Shown piece after piece: positions 5,714 through 9,737 of a DNA stretch of 9,737 bases. This DNA comes from Pseudomonadota bacterium. Lineage in GTDB: Bacteria > Pseudomonadota > Alphaproteobacteria > Rhizobiales > Rhizobiaceae. The stretch covers positions 1 to 9,737 of the forward strand of contig JAEWPB010000082.1 in assembly GCA_023399465.1 (NCBI GenBank), read 5' to 3'. The first letter of the stretch is position 1; every line of letters starts with the position of its first letter. Under the pieces are notes generated by a model. It saw only the letters and a list, made by a program, of their open reading frames with translations. It had not been told where the DNA came from and did not search any database. A program made the position numbers and the translations under genes.

Positions 5714-5753
5714 AAAAGCCCTGCGCCGCCTTGATGTCGATCAAGTCGGCGCA
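5714..5753 (-). terminator. Hairpin ending the cysG-DUF934 operon
   Basis: On the minus strand, TGCGCCG (5753-5747) and CTTGAT (5745-5740) pair with ATCAAG (5735-5730) and CGGCGCA (5728-5722): thirteen pairs with one mismatch and loop CGAC. A TTTT run follows five bases later (5717-5714). The hairpin starts 16 nt past the DUF934 stop. The displaced T-run makes it a less than ideal intrinsic terminator, so partial readthrough into fpr is possible. Confidence 0.55.
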
Positions 5754-5768
5754 ACAGCCCATGCACCT

Positions 5769-6281
5769 CTATCCCGCGGCTCCGGCAATCCGGCGCCAGC
5801 CGAAGGACCGCGGATTGTCCGACGTTTGCGCCGCAGGCTGGTAGTGCCTGGAGATGCCGGGAAGCCGTCCTTCTGCCAGCCGCTTCAGCGCCGTTTCGTT
5901 GCTGACCGCAAAGCTGTCGATGCCACACCGCAGCATCAGCGGGATCTGGTCGATCAGCACATCGCCGACAGCCCTCACCTCGGCGCGATAGCCAAGGCGC
6001 GAACGCAAGAGCGAAGCATGGCTGAAGGCCCGGCCGTCGTTGAACGCCGGAAATGCCACCGCGACCAGCGCGATGCGGTCGATGTAGGGTTGAAGCCGCG
6101 TCACGTCGTCGGCGGGCAGGATCCGGACAGCCAGTCCACCCTCATTGCTCTCTTCTGCCCTGGCGATGAAGGCATCGATATCGAGGACGGCAGCTTCGCC
6201 CTCGCCTGCTTTCACCTCTTCGGTCTCGAACACGAAGCTGTCGTTTTCGACGAAGCCCTTTTCCTTCCATATCCTGGTCAT
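5769..6281 (-). CDS. DUF934 family protein of the sulfite reductase operon
   Basis: A 170-residue soluble protein resembling the DUF934 family (COG3749), found next to cysI in many proteobacteria and of unproven function. Visible features: an N-terminal MTRIWKEKGF segment, an acidic stretch rich in Glu (about 18-32), a VRILPADDV strand, then a conserved core with FPAFNDGRAFSHASLLRSRL followed by EVRAVGDVLIDQIPLMLRCGIDSF. The C-terminus has SRHYQPA and ends FGWRRIAGAAG. No signal peptide, membrane helix or Cys cluster is seen. The frame is open further upstream, but the start at 6281 is chosen because AAGGAG lies 6 nt ahead; this site overlaps the TAA of cysI, so translation is probably coupled. 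Position directly after cysI suggests a role in sulfite reductase activity, assembly or electron delivery (inference). Confidence 0.88.
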   Translation of the reverse strand: MTRIWKEKGFVENDSFVFETEEVKAGEGEAAVLDIDAFIARAEESNEGGLAVRILPADDVTRLQPYIDRIALVAVAFPAFNDGRAFSHASLLRSRLGYRAEVRAVGDVLIDQIPLMLRCGIDSFAVSNETALKRLAEGRLPGISRHYQPAAQTSDNPRSFGWRRIAGAAG

Positions 6282-6291
6282 GCCGGGCTCC

Positions 6292-7962
6292 TTACGCCGC
6301 TTCCGCTGCCGAACCGTAGAGCGCATCCTTGAACGGCTGCGGCCCGACGCGACGGTATGCGGTCAAAAAGGTCTCGGACGGATCAAGGCGCAGACCGAGA
6401 TAGGTATCAACGATCGTCTCGATCGCATCGGTCACCTTCTCGGGCTCGAACCCGCGGCCGATGATCTCACCGATCGAGGTGTTCTCGTCCCCCGAACCGC
6501 CGAGGGTGATCTGGTAGAGTTCGGCCCCCTTCTTTTCGACGCCCAGCAGGCCGATGTGGCCGACATGGTGGTGGCCGCAAGCGTTGATGCAGCCCGAGAT
6601 CTTGATCTTCAACTCGCCGATCTCAGCCTGACGCACCGGATCGCCGAAACGGGCGGAAATCTCCTGCGCTACCGGGATCGAACGGGCATTCGCCAGTGCA
6701 CAATAGTCGAGCCCGGGACAGGCGATGATATCGGTGATCAGGCCGGCATTGGCGGTCGCAAGGCCTGCCGCTACCAGCGCGCGATATACCGGCTCGAGAT
6801 CGGCCAGTGCCACATGCGGCAGGATCAGGTTCTGCTCATGGCTGACGCGGATCTCGTCGAAGGCGTATTCCTCGGCGATGTCGGCGACCGCATCCATCTG
6901 CGCGTCCGAGGCATCGCCGGGAATGCCGCCGATCGGCTTCAACGAAACCGTCACCATGCCGTAGTCGGGATGCGTGTGCGCCGCCACATTCTGATGGACC
7001 CAGCGGGCGAAATCCTCATCCTTCTTCTTCCACTGCGCCAGTTCAGCCCAGCCTTCGGGACGCTGCGGCATGTCGGGAAGCGCAAAATAGCTGGTGATCG
7101 CCTGGATGTCGGCATCGGGCAGCTTCAGTTCGCCGTGGCGCAGGTTGTCGAACTCGGCATCGATCTCGCGGGTCAGTTCCTCGACGCCGGTTTCGTGCAC
7201 GAGGATCTTGATGCGGGCCTTGTACTTGTTGTCACGGCGGCCGTGCAGATTGTAAACGCGTACGATCGCGGTTGTGTAGGACAGGAGATCGGCTTCCGGC
7301 AGGAAATCGCGGATTTTCTTGGCGCTCATCGGGGTGCGGCCCTGGCCGCCGCCGACATAGACGGCGAAGCCGAGCTCACCGGCATCGTTCTTCTTCAGAT
7401 GCAGGCCGATATCGTGGACCTGGATAGCGGCGCGGTCGCGCTCGGCGCCCGTGACCGCGATCTTGAACTTGCGCGGCAGGAACGAGAATTCCGGGTGGAC
7501 CGACGACCACTGGCGCAGGATTTCGGCATACGGACGCGGATCGGCGACCTCGTCGGCAGCGGCGCCGGCGAAATGGTCAGCGGTGACGTTTCTGATGCAG
7601 TTGCCCGAGGTCTGGATGGCATGCATCTCGACCGTGGCGAGTTCGGCGAGAATATCCGGGGTATCCGAGAGGCTCGGCCAGTTGAACTGGATATTCTGGC
7701 GCGTGGTGAAATGGCCGTAGCCGCGATCGTATTTGCGGGCGACATGGGCAAGCATGCGCATCTGGCGGCTCGACAGCGTGCCATAGGGAATGGCGACACG
7801 CAGCATATAGGCATGAAGCTGGAGATAGACCCCGTTCATCAAACGTAGCGGCTTGAAGGCATCTTCAGCCAGTTCGCCCGAGAGGCGCCGCTCGACCTGA
7901 TCGCGGAACTGTGCGACACGCTCGGCAACAAATGCATGATCAAATTCATCGTAACGGTACAT
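6292..7962 (-). CDS. cysI: Siroheme/4Fe-4S sulfite reductase hemoprotein (nitrite/sulfite reductase family)
   Basis: A 556-residue cytoplasmic enzyme expected to reduce sulfite to sulfide with six electrons for cysteine synthesis. It has the two-fold repeated ferredoxin-like and siroheme domains of the family. The cluster and heme ligands are Cys415 and Cys421 (CPGLDYC) and Cys458 and Cys462 (CINAC). Anion-binding residues corresponding to E. coli R83, R153, K215 and K217 are visible as Arg88 (TTRQNIQ), Arg124 (NCIRNV), Lys165 and Lys167 (LPRKFK). Length is close to the 570 residues of E. coli CysI. The start at 7962 shares one base with the DUF2849 stop (TGATG), a sign of translational coupling; the open frame extending to 8214 is mostly Arg-rich shadow. 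There is no cysJ, so electrons likely come from ferredoxin and FPR. A nitrite reductase cannot be fully excluded from sequence alone, but linkage to cysG, DUF2849 and DUF934 favours sulfite. Confidence 0.93.
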   Translation of the reverse strand: MYRYDEFDHAFVAERVAQFRDQVERRLSGELAEDAFKPLRLMNGVYLQLHAYMLRVAIPYGTLSSRQMRMLAHVARKYDRGYGHFTTRQNIQFNWPSLSDTPDILAELATVEMHAIQTSGNCIRNVTADHFAGAAADEVADPRPYAEILRQWSSVHPEFSFLPRKFKIAVTGAERDRAAIQVHDIGLHLKKNDAGELGFAVYVGGGQGRTPMSAKKIRDFLPEADLLSYTTAIVRVYNLHGRRDNKYKARIKILVHETGVEELTREIDAEFDNLRHGELKLPDADIQAITSYFALPDMPQRPEGWAELAQWKKKDEDFARWVHQNVAAHTHPDYGMVTVSLKPIGGIPGDASDAQMDAVADIAEEYAFDEIRVSHEQNLILPHVALADLEPVYRALVAAGLATANAGLITDIIACPGLDYCALANARSIPVAQEISARFGDPVRQAEIGELKIKISGCINACGHHHVGHIGLLGVEKKGAELYQITLGGSGDENTSIGEIIGRGFEPEKVTDAIETIVDTYLGLRLDPSETFLTAYRRVGPQPFKDALYGSAAEAA

Positions 7963-8277
7963 CAGAACCCTCGGGCAGCAATAAAATCGGCATTGGCGGC
8001 GGCATAGCCTGCAGCGTAATCGATGGTCGGACCCACGGCGCGGATGCGCTCGCGCAGGCGAAGCGGGCGGAGGATGCCATCGACCTCCTGAACCTCGACG
8101 ACGTTGACATCGACGACCTTGTTGTCGGCAAAGGACTGGCGGCCGATTTCCTCGAGAGCGCCGACGGCTTCCGCATGACGCGCCACCAGCGCTTCCTGCA
8201 GTGCCTCGCCCCATTCCCCGCTCGCATTCAGCCAGACGGCGATGCCGTCCGACAGGCGGTTTGCGGTCAGAACCTTG

Positions 8278-8285
<8 letters not shown>
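7962..8285 (-). CDS. DUF2849 family small protein between cysG and cysI
   Basis: A 107-residue soluble protein resembling DUF2849, an alphaproteobacterial family seen between cysG and cysI; no biochemical role is established. The N-terminus MVDKVLTANRLSDGIAVWL looks like a small beta-strand-rich fold. A charged helix follows (EALQEALVARHAEAVGALEEIGRQS), then strand VVDVNVVEV and a segment RPLRLRERIRAVGPTIDY near the end. No Cys is present, so it is not itself an Fe-S protein. It overlaps the cysG stop by 8 nt (8278-8285) and its own stop overlaps the cysI ATG by one base. An AAGGGA lies about 8 nt before its start. The double overlap means its synthesis is tied to CysG and CysI. A part in siroheme transfer, CysI assembly or regulation is plausible but is only inference. 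Confidence 0.87.
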
Positions 8286-9720
<1,435 letters not shown>

Positions 9721-9737
9721 GACGGATCCTTCTCGAG

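Noticed and set aside
6145..7848. 567-codon plus-strand open frame
   Set aside because: It is the antisense shadow of cysI in GC-rich DNA. The minus-strand frame has all four Cys ligands and the anion-binding residues, while the plus-strand translation has no motif.
7963..8214. 84-codon N-terminal extension of CysI
   Set aside because: The extension is Arg/Gly-rich and overlaps the well-supported DUF2849 frame; the TGATG junction marks the true start.

Overview
The window looks like chromosomal DNA of an alphaproteobacterium, most likely from the Rhizobiales/Rhizobiaceae. It is uniformly GC-rich. It carries the order (fused cysG)-DUF2849-cysI-DUF934 with a Rhodobacter/rhizobial-type ferredoxin-NADP reductase beyond it, a layout typical of rhizobia and relatives. 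This assignment rests on recognising gene order and protein style, not on a database search. No tRNA, rRNA, IS element or CRISPR array was seen.

Left part (1-3888), an accessory-looking mix of single genes: a GH24 phage-type lysozyme on the minus strand (93-653); a divergently placed eight-helix YbhN/UPF0104-type membrane protein with a TTG start (926-1870); a secreted serralysin-type zinc metalloprotease with five RTX nonapeptides (2149-3480); and, convergent to it, a small exported protein of unknown function (3622-3888, minus). The gaps between them (654-925, 1871-2148, 3481-3621) hold only stem-loops, short repeats and weak promoter candidates.

Middle (3889-4673): a GntR/FCD-family regulator (4026-4649) has a perfect 14-bp palindrome and a candidate promoter just upstream of its Shine-Dalgarno sequence, which suggests autoregulation and possibly control of the divergent small gene. 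The convergent fpr gene ends in a clear intrinsic terminator whose T-tract touches the regulator's stop codon.

Right part (4710-9720, all minus strand) is an assimilatory sulfite-reduction locus. CysG makes siroheme. CysI is the siroheme/4Fe-4S sulfite (or nitrite) reductase. DUF2849 and DUF934 are two small conserved proteins of unknown function translationally linked to it. FPR can supply electrons from NADPH through ferredoxin or flavodoxin. The first four genes overlap or nearly touch and form one operon (cysG-DUF2849-cysI-DUF934). A strong hairpin follows DUF934, and a perfect extended -10 (TGGTATAAT) lies beyond it, so fpr probably has its own promoter and a leader of about 165 nt. No cysJ (flavoprotein subunit) is present.

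Nothing here is a clearly novel large system. The most interesting points are the two uncharacterised proteins locked into the sulfite reductase operon, the fpr promoter and leader, the GntR operator, and lineage-specific changes in CysG and the GntR metal site.
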